Notes: generated from the letters alone by a model not told the origin. A stretch of 63,300 bases of DNA from Sulfurovum sp. (GCA_027019175.1 JALUXB010000032.1:1-63300); one strand, 5' to 3'. Positions 1 to 6,682 are shown, numbered from the stretch's first letter. Numbers and translations: made by a program.

Positions 1-92
1 GCACGTTTCCCATTCTTTTTTATGTGTGTAGAATTACAATTTGGACATCTTTTTTACAACCCATCTGTAGATAATCCCTTTTTAACTCCCAT
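1..92 (-). pseudogene. Transposase N-terminal remnant (zinc ribbon), broken by a stop
   Basis: On the minus strand an ATG at 92-90 opens a frame that hits TAA at 56-54 and then continues in the same frame as KRCPNCNSTHIKKNGKR to the window edge. The C-P-N-C followed by the K-N-G-K-R pattern is typical of the zinc-ribbon N-terminus of IS transposases (IS1/IS1595-like). The in-frame stop, or loss of a proper start, suggests a decayed copy. The remainder lies outside the window, so the family is uncertain. Confidence 0.4.
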
Positions 93-154
93 AGTATCGG
101 GCTTTGCTTAGGTTTTCAGCAACCCATTTCTTTACTTTAACTCTCAAACTAAAA

Positions 155-223
155 CTTTAACAAATCATTGGAGAGAAATATTTGACCCTGCGGCTCAAAT
201 ATTTCTCAACTCAGTCGTTATAC
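155..223 (+). repeat. attC recombination site 1
   Basis: R'' is CTTTAAC (155-161) and R' is GTTATAC (217-223). Between them lies a perfect 13-bp inverted repeat, GAGAAATATTTGA and TCAAATATTTCTC, with loop CCCTGCGGC. TTG before the left arm pairs with CAA after the right arm, leaving two bases (GA) unpaired, as extrahelical bases do in folded attC sites. This site would close a preceding cassette whose gene is no longer recognisable. Confidence 0.8.
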
Positions 224-235
224 CAAAGGAGCAAT

Positions 236-610
236 ATGTCAAATAATAATGAAATAGTTACAGCTTTTATTAACTCATGGAGTTCTATGGATATTGATAA
301 AATCATGAACTTTTTTACAGATGATGCAATTTACATCAATACACCTATGAGACCACATAATAGAGGTAAAAAAGCAATAAGAAGATTTACAAAAAGATTT
401 TTTACAATGGTTGATAATGTTGATTTTATTATACATCATCAAGTTGAAAACTCAAATGGAATAGTAATGAATGAGAGAACTGATTATTTAAATTTTCATG
501 AAAAACAAGTAGAATTACCTGTTATGGGTATTTTTGAATTAACCGATGGAAAGATTAAAGCTTGGCGTGATTATTTTGATATGGAAAAGTTAAAAGGTAT
601 AATGGTATAA
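236..610 (+). CDS. Limonene-1,2-epoxide hydrolase-like (SnoaL/NTF2-fold) protein
   Basis: This 124-aa protein starts at ATG 236, preceded by a strong AAAGGAG at 225-231; the longer frame from 182 would read through attC1. It matches the limonene-epoxide-hydrolase type of the NTF2 fold. Residues equivalent to that enzyme's catalytic set are visible: Tyr33 and Asn35 in YINTP, Arg81 and Asp83 in ERTDY, and Asp112 in WRDYFD. The family adds water to an epoxide; the substrate here is unknown. It has no signal peptide and should be cytosolic. The stop codon lies inside attC2, so this is a complete one-gene cassette. Confidence 0.75.
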   Translation: MSNNNEIVTAFINSWSSMDIDKIMNFFTDDAIYINTPMRPHNRGKKAIRRFTKRFFTMVDNVDFIIHHQVENSNGIVMNERTDYLNFHEKQVELPVMGIFELTDGKIKAWRDYFDMEKLKGIMV

Positions 611-673
611 CAAATCATTGGAGAGAAATATTTGACCCTGCGGCTCAAATATTTCTCAACTCAACCGTTATAG
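605..673 (+). repeat. attC recombination site 2
   Basis: R'' GTATAAC (605-611) overlaps the stop codon of the preceding gene and R' is GTTATAG (667-673). The internal 13-bp inverted repeat and loop are identical to site 1, and the differences lie near R'. It separates the epoxide-hydrolase-like cassette from the membrane-protein cassette. Confidence 0.85.
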
Positions 674-687
674 CATAGAGGATAAAA

Positions 688-1053
688 ATGGATACATTAT
701 TAGAAATTTTCAAATTATATGGAACACAAATTTCTGCATTGGGTGCAGCTGTTGTTTTTATTTTTGGTATTTACAAATTTTTAGTCGAAAGAAAAGAAAG
801 CCATTTTTGGAAAGAGTTTGAAACATATCATACGCTTGTTAAAGAGCTTGTCGAACCTCCATCAGAAAATGGGCCATTATATCTTGATCGACAAACAGCT
901 ATCCTGTATGAACTTCGGTTTTACAAACGATATTTTCCACATACGTTTAGAATGTTAAAAGCTCTTAAAGAAAAGTGGGATACTCCTGATCAGCATACAA
1001 GATTGATTGAAGAACTAAATTTAACCATTGACTATGTGAAGAAAAAACTATAA
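688..1053 (+). CDS. Small single-pass membrane protein of unknown function (cassette gene)
   Basis: A 121-aa protein starts at ATG 688 with AGAGGAT upstream. One hydrophobic segment at about residues 14-33 is followed by a positively charged stretch (VERKES) and a soluble, mostly helical region of about 85 residues rich in charged and aromatic residues. I do not recognise a family. The predicted layout is a membrane anchor with a cytosolic domain. It is a one-gene cassette bounded by attC2 and attC3, and its stop overlaps the R'' box of attC3. No promoter of its own is obvious. Confidence 0.65.
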   Translation: MDTLLEIFKLYGTQISALGAAVVFIFGIYKFLVERKESHFWKEFETYHTLVKELVEPPSENGPLYLDRQTAILYELRFYKRYFPHTFRMLKALKEKWDTPDQHTRLIEELNLTIDYVKKKL

Positions 1054-1116
1054 CAAATCATTGGAGAGAAATATTTGACCCTGCGGCTCAAATATTTCTC
1101 AATTCAACCGTTATAT
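1048..1116 (+). repeat. attC recombination site 3
   Basis: R'' is CTATAAC (1048-1054) and R' is GTTATAT (1110-1116). The core inverted repeat is identical to sites 1 and 2, with one C-to-T change just after the right arm. The stop codon of the preceding gene lies within R''. Confidence 0.85.
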
Positions 1117-1134
1117 AGCCACAAAAAAATCAAA

Positions 1135-1163
1135 TTTTACATCTCATACAAATATGGTATAAT
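1135..1163 (+). promoter_or_regulatory. Promoter of the brnT-brnA cassette, probably leaderless
   Basis: A perfect TATAAT at 1158-1163 ends 6 bases before the brnT ATG at 1170. A weak TTTTAC lies 17 bases upstream of it. Transcription would start at or beside the ATG, and there is no Shine-Dalgarno sequence, so a leaderless mRNA is predicted. The promoter lies inside the cassette, so the pair does not depend on an integron promoter. Confidence 0.6.
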
Positions 1164-1169
1164 TTCAGC

Positions 1170-1445
1170 ATGACATTTGAGTATGATGAAAACAAGAGTA
1201 AAAGCAACAAATCAAAACACGGTATCAGTTTTGATGAAGCTAAAGAGTTGTGGAAAGACCCATATGCTTTTGAAATACCATCTTCCCAAAGTGAAGATGA
1301 AGAAAGATTTTTGGTATTGGGTCAAATCGGAAACAAAAATTGGACAGCTATTATAACCTATAGAGGATCCAATATAAGAATCATATCCGTAAGAAGATCA
1401 CGACAAAAGGAGGTAGCATTCTATGAAAGCATCAGAAATAGATAA
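1170..1445 (+). CDS. brnT: BrnT family toxin
   Basis: This 91-aa protein has the BrnT pattern: an N-terminal FEYDENKSKSNKSKHGISF block, then DEAKELWKD, a central strand region and the closing ISVRRSRQKEVAFYE. BrnT toxins have a RelE-like ribonuclease fold that cleaves RNA and blocks translation; BrnA neutralises them and represses the operon. Toxin-before-antitoxin order is normal for this system. The 3' end overlaps brnA by 23 bases, which suggests translational coupling. The gene appears to be translated from a leaderless start. Confidence 0.85.
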   Translation: MTFEYDENKSKSNKSKHGISFDEAKELWKDPYAFEIPSSQSEDEERFLVLGQIGNKNWTAIITYRGSNIRIISVRRSRQKEVAFYESIRNR

Positions 1446-1656
1446 AAAATTTGACGAAAACCAAGAGGACATTTTGGAATACTTTGATACATCAAAAATC
1501 AGAATGATTAACGAAGAGCCAAAAAGAGTCAATATCGATTTTCCTGCATGGATGGTTGATTCGTTAGATAGAGAAGCTAAACATATCGGAGTAAGCAGAC
1601 AAGCTGTTATCAAGATGTGGTTAGCTGAAAAATTGCAAAGGTTGGCGGCTATATAA
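1423..1656 (+). CDS. brnA: BrnA-like ribbon-helix-helix antitoxin
   Basis: A 77-aa protein with an excellent Shine-Dalgarno AAAGGAGGT (1406-1414) inside the brnT coding region. The N-terminus is acidic and probably toxin-binding (DENQEDILEYFDTSK). Residues about 45-77 form a ribbon-helix-helix type DNA-binding segment (VNIDFPAWMVDSL, then a helix with GVSRQAVIKMWL). BrnA proteins form a tight complex with BrnT and bind the operon promoter. The stop codon lies in the R'' box of attC4, completing a two-gene cassette. Confidence 0.85.
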   Translation: MKASEIDKKFDENQEDILEYFDTSKIRMINEEPKRVNIDFPAWMVDSLDREAKHIGVSRQAVIKMWLAEKLQRLAAI

Positions 1657-1719
1657 CAAATCATTGGATAGAAATATTTGACCCTACGGCTCAAATATTT
1701 CTCAACTCAGTCGTTAGCA
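1651..1719 (+). repeat. attC recombination site 4
   Basis: R'' is ATATAAC (1651-1657) and R' is GTTAGCA (1713-1719). The same 13-bp inverted repeat is present. It carries two substitutions relative to sites 1-3: GGATAG for GGAGAG on the left shoulder, and CCCTACGGC for the loop. The R' box fits the attC consensus GTTRRRY less exactly than might be expected at its last base. Confidence 0.85.
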
Positions 1720-1725
1720 TCACAT

Positions 1726-1754
1726 TTGCATATCAAGTCTTAATTTGGTACAAT
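1726..1754 (+). promoter_or_regulatory. Promoter of the Phd/ParE cassette
   Basis: TTGCAT at 1726-1731 and TACAAT at 1749-1754 are spaced by 17 bases, a good sigma-70 arrangement. The expected start point is near 1761, followed by AAGGAG (1765-1770) and ATG at 1776. As in the BrnT cassette, the TA pair brings its own promoter. Confidence 0.65.
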
Positions 1755-1775
1755 AAAAGGACTGAAGGAGATTTT

Positions 1776-2048
1776 ATGCAAATTGTAAATGATATAAAAC
1801 CAATTACCTACCTCAAAAGTAGAGCAGCTGATGTTCTAAAATATATCAATGAAACGCATAGACCTATGATAATCACACAAAATGGTGAAGCAAAAGCGGT
1901 GATTCAAGATCCGAAAAGTTATGAAGATATGAAAAATGCTCTTGCAATTATGAAGCTTCTTTCGTTTGCAGAAGAAGATATCAGAAGAGGAAATCTTCAT
2001 AGTGAAGAAGAAGTTTTCGAATCTGTTGAAGCGCTTCTCAATAAATGA
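1776..2048 (+). CDS. Phd/YefM family antitoxin
   Basis: A 90-aa protein with the Phd/YefM N-terminal fold: ITYLKSRAADVLKYINE, then RPMIITQNGEAKAVIQ, then SYEDMKNALAI. The N-terminal half is expected to dimerise and bind the operator. The acidic C-terminal tail (SFAEEDIRRGN to SVEALLNK) would wrap the toxin. It has a strong Shine-Dalgarno and its own promoter. The last codons overlap the toxin start by 4 bases (ATGA), so the two are translationally coupled. Confidence 0.85.
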   Translation: MQIVNDIKPITYLKSRAADVLKYINETHRPMIITQNGEAKAVIQDPKSYEDMKNALAIMKLLSFAEEDIRRGNLHSEEEVFESVEALLNK

Positions 2049-2401
2049 GCAAAACATATAAAGTTCAATGGACTTCAAACGCAAAAGAAGATCTTTTAAA
2101 TATCGTTGACTATATCAAACAAGATAGTGTAGAAAATGCAAGAAAAGTGTATGCACAAATAAGAGAAAAAGCACATTCTAGCAATTTCTTTCCCTTAAGA
2201 GGCAGAGTTGTCCCTGAACTTCAAAAAGAGGGTATAACCATCTATAGAAAACTGATTACACAACCGTGGAGAGTAATGTATAAAATTGAAAATGACACTG
2301 TTTATATTATGGCTATTTTTGATTCAAGACAAAATGTAGAAGAATTGTTATTGCAAAAACTATTAAAAGGGCATATGCCAACAAATCAGAGTACCCAATA
2401 A
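2045..2401 (+). CDS. RelE/ParE family toxin
   Basis: A 118-aa protein with the ParE/RelE plan: YKVQWTSNAKEDLLNIVDYI, a helical section with ENARKVYAQIREKA, then RGRVVPEL, ITIYRKLITQPWRVMYKI and VYIMAIFDSRQNVEELL. Members poison gyrase or cleave mRNA; the sequence alone does not say which. The start overlaps the antitoxin stop by 4 bases. The last about ten residues (GHMPTNQSTQ) are encoded inside the degenerate attC5, so the C-terminus may have been altered when that site decayed. Confidence 0.8.
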   Translation: MSKTYKVQWTSNAKEDLLNIVDYIKQDSVENARKVYAQIREKAHSSNFFPLRGRVVPELQKEGITIYRKLITQPWRVMYKIENDTVYIMAIFDSRQNVEELLLQKLLKGHMPTNQSTQ

Positions 2402-2425
2402 ATTACCTATCTTCAACCGTTATCA
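2376..2425 (+). repeat. Degenerate attC site 5 (right end of array)
   Basis: AACAAATCA (2380-2388) and TTCAACCGTTATCA (2412-2425) match the outer parts of the other attC sites, including R' GTTATCA (2419-2425). The central 13-bp inverted repeat is missing and the element is about 20 bases shorter. It appears to be a decayed or different terminal attC. After it the sequence changes to ordinary chromosomal composition. Confidence 0.55.
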
Positions 2426-2457
2426 TTCATTTTTGATCTTCAAATATTGTAGCCAGA

Positions 2458-2596
2458 TCAGAAGCGAATGAGAACCCCTGACGAGTTTTTCATTCGCTCA
2501 CGATAGCAGTCATCACAACCCGCCTCATACGCACCAATATCCCACAGACACATACCTGTTTCATTGGCGCTCCTGTTCTTAAAGTCTATCATAAAT
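2458..2596 (-). pseudogene. C-terminal remnant of a choice-of-anchor-Q / beta-helix surface protein
   Basis: The minus-strand frame ending at 2458 reads IDFKNRSANETGMCLWDIGA, then YEAGC, and closes about 20 residues later. The DIGAYE ending preceded by R/N-rich residues is the usual close of choice-of-anchor-Q (right-handed beta-helix) extracellular proteins. No matching beta-helix coding sequence lies upstream; the frame simply runs antisense through the next gene. I read this as a leftover 3' fragment at the edge of the integron block. The match is short. Confidence 0.3.
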
Positions 2597-2601
2597 TCAG
2601 C

Positions 2602-2607
2602 TATAAT
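2602..2607 (+). promoter_or_regulatory. -10 box of the GH114 gene, leaderless arrangement
   Basis: TATAAT at 2602-2607 is followed by 6 bases and then ATG at 2614. No Shine-Dalgarno sequence can fit between them. Transcription would start at about the first codon. Confidence 0.55.
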
Positions 2608-2613
2608 ACAAAA

Positions 2614-4044
2614 ATGATGAAAAGACTCACGTTTAGACTCACTGTGATGTTGATGATAGGCTGCAACAGCAGCAGCGCCTACACCCTGCATGAAAACATC
2701 TCCACCACCGTCTTCTGGGCAGGAGAGAAAGGCTCTGAAGCGAACCACAACATCCCCAATATTGCAAGTGCATGGGATGATATGTGGATGATGCACTACA
2801 ACGGCATTGACAACCCGGATCATAGAGAGGGGTGGCATCCGGCAGGGTTTACCCCAAAAGAAAATCCATTCTACTTCGCTTTGCCCTTTAACGACTTTGA
2901 TGAGAATGGAGAGAAGAAAGCAAACCTGACAGACTATATCCCCTGGGCAACTTCCAGTGATGCGAACAACACCTCCATATGCAAAAACAGGTGGATCAAG
3001 ATCACAAAAGGGACCGAGACCGCCTATGCGCAGTGGGAAGATGTCGGCCCGTTTGGTGAAGATGACAAGGCGTATGTCTTTGGTACAAGCCAACCGCAGA
3101 ACACCGTTAATGACAATGCAGGGCTCGATGTCTCTCCGGCAGTGAGAGACTACCTCAGTTTGAACGATATCGATAAAACAGACTGGCAATTTGTCGATGA
3201 GGAAGATGTGCCAAACGGCCCTTGGAAGGAGATCATCACAACAGGCAATGTCAAGTGGGTCGAGTGGTACAGACCAAAAGTCGATACAACATGGCAGTGG
3301 CAGCTTCAGGGAGACATCAACACAAGCTACAATGTAGAAGTGTACGACATTGACCTCTTCGACACCAACACTTCTGTCATAGCATCACTGCACCAAAAGG
3401 GCAAAAAGGTGATCTGCTACTTCAGTGCCGGAAGCTGGGAGGATTGGAGAGACGACAAAGACGACTTCCCCTCAAGTGTGATTGGCAACGATATGGACGG
3501 GTGGGAAGGTGAAAAGTGGCTCGATATCTCCAATGAAGCGTTGCATCCCATCATGGAAGCAAGGCTGGATCTGGCGGTACAAAAGGGGTGTGACGGCGTG
3601 GAGCCGGACAATGTGGACGGGTATACCAACAATACGGGGTTTGACCTAAACGCTTCCGATCAGCTTGAATACAACAAATTCATCGCCACCCAGGCACATG
3701 AGAGAGGACTGAGTGTCGGGCTGAAAAACGACCTGGATCAGGTGGCTACCCTTGAGCCGTTTTTTGACTTCAGTGTCAATGAACAGTGCCATGTCTATAG
3801 CGAATGTGACAAGCTGCAGCCCTTCATCGATGCAAACAAGCCTGTTTTCAATGCCGAATATGCACAAAAGTATGTCGACAATACCAATGGGCAAAGGGAC
3901 GAACTCTGTGCACAAAGCAACAATATGAAAATGAAAACACTCGTTTTGCCTTTGGATCTAGACGACAGTTTCCGATACAGCTGCTTTGATAATGAACATA
4001 GGTGGGGACAATTTTGTAACGCACTCTTTTATCTTATTAACTAA
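2614..4044 (+). CDS. Exported GH114 endo-alpha-1,4-polygalactosaminidase-like protein with an N-terminal DPBB-like domain
   Basis: A 476-aa protein. The N-terminus is a signal sequence with a possible lipobox ending at Cys17 (MIGC). Residues about 24-215 form an extra domain with ENPFYFALPFND, WEDVGPF (Asp143) and AGLDVSPAVRDYL (Asp172), resembling the double-psi beta-barrel of RlpA/expansin-like proteins. Residues about 225-475 are a GH114 TIM-barrel: WQWQLQG, VICYFSAGSWEDWR, DGVEPDNVDGY (Glu330, Asp332) and GLKNDLDQ. GH114 enzymes cleave galactosaminogalactan-type polysaccharides. A role in wall or matrix glycan cleavage outside the cytoplasm is inferred. No operon partner is obvious. Confidence 0.7.
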   Translation: MMKRLTFRLTVMLMIGCNSSSAYTLHENISTTVFWAGEKGSEANHNIPNIASAWDDMWMMHYNGIDNPDHREGWHPAGFTPKENPFYFALPFNDFDENGEKKANLTDYIPWATSSDANNTSICKNRWIKITKGTETAYAQWEDVGPFGEDDKAYVFGTSQPQNTVNDNAGLDVSPAVRDYLSLNDIDKTDWQFVDEEDVPNGPWKEIITTGNVKWVEWYRPKVDTTWQWQLQGDINTSYNVEVYDIDLFDTNTSVIASLHQKGKKVICYFSAGSWEDWRDDKDDFPSSVIGNDMDGWEGEKWLDISNEALHPIMEARLDLAVQKGCDGVEPDNVDGYTNNTGFDLNASDQLEYNKFIATQAHERGLSVGLKNDLDQVATLEPFFDFSVNEQCHVYSECDKLQPFIDANKPVFNAEYAQKYVDNTNGQRDELCAQSNNMKMKTLVLPLDLDDSFRYSCFDNEHRWGQFCNALFYLIN

Positions 4045-4133
4045 TAAAAAAAGAACTATTAGGGAACTTTTAACCTTATTGGAATACTATTTTGATATAA
4101 AATCTCTCAAATGCAACAAAAAGGACTTAAAAC

Positions 4134-5507
4134 ATGAGTATGAAGCATCAAATAGTAAAAGGGAGTATGGCACTTGTTGCTGCACTTTTAATAGGTGGGC
4201 TTTCAAGCGTAAGTGCACAGGAGAAGCTGCTGGTACCGCTGAGCAGTATCAATCCGGAAATCTACCATCCTACTGAAGCAAGTCGAAAGATCGATCCTAA
4301 CGATAAAATTTTGCAGGCATTTCGTGAGCGCAAGATAAAAGATATGGCTGACCCCAGCATGCCAAGACCATTTTCCATCAGTGACTACGCACGGGCGGAG
4401 ACAAGAGATGTGGATGTGGTATGGGAAGATCTGAGCAAGATATTCAAGTATAACTGGAAAATACTTGAGTTCGAAGCGCCCAAGAAAGCTGCCCAGCTGA
4501 AAAAGGCTGTCAGGGCACGGGTCATTTTCAGTACACCTGATGTCAAGATTGTTGAACTTGCCATTGCCCCTGGCGGTATTTTACCTGCTTTTTCGCAGGC
4601 TGCCCCCTCTGCCTACCATGTGCTTGAAGGGAGTGCCAAGTTCACTTCGGGTACAAAAACGGCAGAAGTTTTTGTCGGCACGTCTGTCAAAGTTGAACCC
4701 GGGGACAATACACGTATAGAGGCAACATCCAAAACTCCTCTAAAACTGTTGTGGTTCAGCTGGGCACCCGGCGGAGATGAACGTTATCTCTCGGCAGGCT
4801 ATTACCTGACCGGGTCCAATTTCCAGGTGCAGCCGCAAGAAGCGGAGATCCCAAAAAACTTTGCAGTGTGGGGTGTGAACAAAAGATTCAAGATTCTCAG
4901 TGATACATCGGACAAACAATCTGCAAGGAAAGAGCTCTACCCTGACGTACCTACATTCAGAAGCAAAGTAGATGACAACTGGCTTGATTTCAGGTCGCTT
5001 ACCGATGGCGGCTTCTTCTGGGCGGCCGACCTGAAACGTATGGGGTCACTGATGGGTGTCATCCAGAAGATCGTTCGTATGACGGGTGTTTTCAGAGCAT
5101 CGGTACCGGGCAAGCAGTATGACTTCAACTTCTCTTACATTGTCTGGGGTCCACACTCGAAATATATCATGCACAGCCATGCAACACCGGAGTTTTACTA
5201 CATCCTTTCAGGGAAAACCGAGTGGATGCTGGGAGGAAAAAAAGGCCATACCTACACAGCGACACCGGGCAATATCTATTTCCATCCTCCCTATGTCGAG
5301 CATGAGATGCTTGGACTGGGAAGTGACCCGCTCATTGCCATTACCGGATCATGGGCACCGTACGGTGACAGAAGTGTTTTCTCTAAACCTTTTGAGCTCA
5401 ACGAGCCGTTGCCTGTACAGAAAGCGTCAGCCCGATTCCCGAAAGATTTCAGGTTCAACCACTTCAATGCCTTGAAAAAAGGCTTGAAGTACGGAGTAGA
5501 ACAGTAG
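4134..5507 (+). CDS. Periplasmic tandem-cupin (bicupin) protein, function unknown
   Basis: A 457-aa protein with a Sec signal peptide (residues about 1-29, cleavage after VSA). Two cupin barrels follow. The first (about 150-215) has lost the metal-binding histidines (FSQAAPSAYHVLEG). The second (about 335-410) keeps them: H347-S-H349, E353, Y355 in HSHATPEFYYILSG and H390 in PYVEHEM. The HxHxxxE spacing recalls DMSP-lyase-type cupins, but the family assignment is not secure. It probably binds a divalent metal in the periplasm. The small lipoprotein gene 8 bases downstream looks co-transcribed. Confidence 0.6.
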   Translation: MSMKHQIVKGSMALVAALLIGGLSSVSAQEKLLVPLSSINPEIYHPTEASRKIDPNDKILQAFRERKIKDMADPSMPRPFSISDYARAETRDVDVVWEDLSKIFKYNWKILEFEAPKKAAQLKKAVRARVIFSTPDVKIVELAIAPGGILPAFSQAAPSAYHVLEGSAKFTSGTKTAEVFVGTSVKVEPGDNTRIEATSKTPLKLLWFSWAPGGDERYLSAGYYLTGSNFQVQPQEAEIPKNFAVWGVNKRFKILSDTSDKQSARKELYPDVPTFRSKVDDNWLDFRSLTDGGFFWAADLKRMGSLMGVIQKIVRMTGVFRASVPGKQYDFNFSYIVWGPHSKYIMHSHATPEFYYILSGKTEWMLGGKKGHTYTATPGNIYFHPPYVEHEMLGLGSDPLIAITGSWAPYGDRSVFSKPFELNEPLPVQKASARFPKDFRFNHFNALKKGLKYGVEQ

Positions 5508-5515
5508 TATCACTT

Positions 5516-5962
5516 ATGCAGATTATCAATACATACAGGGTGAAAAGTGCTGTTGCCGCAGGGCTTGTAACAGTGCTTTTGCTCACAGGCTGCCAACGCA
5601 AAGCGGAGATAACTTTTTACGATAAAAACATTACCAACCAGACCATTCCATGCATGAAACTGGCGGTAACACCGCCCAACAGACAGATGGAGCAGACCAT
5701 GAGGCAGCTCTACCGTTTTACACAAAGCTGCCCTTACACCCTGACATTGAGCTACAAAAGCGGTATTGTCTGCAACAGCCACTACAATGCACAGACAAAA
5801 GCGCTTGGCAAAATGCCCAACAGTTACATGAACCTGGAGCTGAGACGGGGGTTCAAACTGCTCTACAGCTACTACATCGACCTTGACCATGCGCCAAACA
5901 GCGGAGACATGGATACAGGCTTTTCACAAATGAAACAGGATTTGACGCTTGAAAAACAGTGA
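5516..5962 (+). CDS. Small lipoprotein of unknown function
   Basis: A 148-aa protein with an N-terminal signal ending in the lipobox LLTGC (Cys26), so it should be lipid-anchored after export. The mature part is basic and Tyr-rich with three more cysteines (IPCMKL, QSCPYT, IVCNSH) that could form a disulfide in the periplasm. I recognise no family. It starts 8 bases after the bicupin stop with no clear Shine-Dalgarno sequence, so coupled translation is likely. Confidence 0.6.
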   Translation: MQIINTYRVKSAVAAGLVTVLLLTGCQRKAEITFYDKNITNQTIPCMKLAVTPPNRQMEQTMRQLYRFTQSCPYTLTLSYKSGIVCNSHYNAQTKALGKMPNSYMNLELRRGFKLLYSYYIDLDHAPNSGDMDTGFSQMKQDLTLEKQ

Positions 5963-6017
5963 TGTTAACCATTCTTCCCTATAATTTCCAAAATCATACA
6001 TAACAAGGAGTTTTACA

Positions 6018-6584
6018 ATGAAAAAAAGTTTGGTCACAGCAACGGTGCTTGCCGCGTTTACCATGACACTGCACGCAGCTGATATGGACACCACAAAAGC
6101 CGAAGGCATCAAGTACATCAAGATGCTCGGAAAAGCACTTAAAACGGAGATGAAAGCACATATGAAGCAAGACCCTTCCGGTCTGGAAGCACTGGCATTC
6201 TGTTCGGGAAGTGCCGACACCATTACCAAAGAGGTCAATGCCAAGCTTCCCGCCTATGCAAAGGTAAGACGTACGGCACTGAGAGTAAGAAACGACAAGG
6301 TCAACGCTCCCGATGCTACCGACAAAAAGGTCATGGCAGAGTTTGAAAAAGAGATTGCGGCAAAGAAACTGACACCAAAAAGCATTGAAGTGGTCAAAGT
6401 AGGGGATACAACGCGTATTTACAAGCCGCTGGTAACCAAAAAGATGTGCCTGAAGTGTCACGGCAGCGATCTTTCTCCAAAAATTGCAGATGCGATCAAA
6501 AGTGCCTACCCCAACGACAAAGCAACCGGATTCAAAGAGGGAAGCCTCAGAGGCGTGATTGTCGCAGAGATCAAGAAACACTGA
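6018..6584 (+). CDS. Periplasmic monoheme protein of the DUF3365 (Tll0287-like) family
   Basis: A 188-aa protein with a Sec signal peptide (residues 1-20, cleavage after LHA) and Shine-Dalgarno AAGGAG. It has the DUF3365 pattern: FCSGSAD, VRRTALRVRN, and a single c-type heme site C144-L-K-C147-H148 followed by GSDLSP. The closing region ends GSLRGVIVAEI. Members of this family bind one heme in a PAS-like fold and are thought to be redox or gas sensors or electron carriers. It stands alone between two unrelated genes. Confidence 0.75.
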   Translation: MKKSLVTATVLAAFTMTLHAADMDTTKAEGIKYIKMLGKALKTEMKAHMKQDPSGLEALAFCSGSADTITKEVNAKLPAYAKVRRTALRVRNDKVNAPDATDKKVMAEFEKEIAAKKLTPKSIEVVKVGDTTRIYKPLVTKKMCLKCHGSDLSPKIADAIKSAYPNDKATGFKEGSLRGVIVAEIKKH

Positions 6585-6588
6585 AAAA

Positions 6589-6604
6589 GGCTGCGCTTGC
6601 AGCC
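6589..6604 (+). terminator. Possible terminator hairpin after the DUF3365 gene
   Basis: GGCTGC and GCAGCC form a 6-bp GC-rich stem with a GCTT loop directly after the stop codon. The T-rich tail that follows is weak (GTTCTCATCT), so termination may be inefficient. Confidence 0.35.
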
Positions 6605-6682
6605 GTTCTCATCTGTCATTCTGACATATTTTCTACCCCTTTTTCCATAACACGCTATACTTGGCAAAAAAAGGGCTGCCGC

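Larger units (their letters stand above)
1..2425 (+). mobile_element. Integron-type gene cassette array (integrase not in window)
   Basis: Four near-identical attC-like sites plus one degenerate site separate short plus-strand gene cassettes. Every cassette has its gene(s) upstream of an attC, the usual integron polarity. The block is visibly more AT-rich than the rest of the window. Cargo is an epoxide-hydrolase-like protein, a small membrane protein and two toxin-antitoxin pairs. Near-identity of the attC sites is typical of sedentary chromosomal integrons, where TA cassettes are thought to stabilise arrays. No integrase is visible, so this is either the distal part of an array or an array without an integrase. 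Confidence 0.8.

Noticed and set aside
155-1719. Regular repeats resembling a CRISPR array
   Set aside because: The repeat units are about 69 bases with long internal palindromes and are separated by 375-535 bases of coding sequence. That fits attC sites, not CRISPR spacers.
2597-3189. Extension of the minus-strand frame ending at 2458
   Set aside because: Only the last 45 residues look like protein; the rest is antisense to the GH114 gene, so I report only the tail as a possible remnant.
4134-5507. Firm DMSP lyase call for the bicupin
   Set aside because: Only the short HxHxxxE motif fits and that is shared by many cupins.
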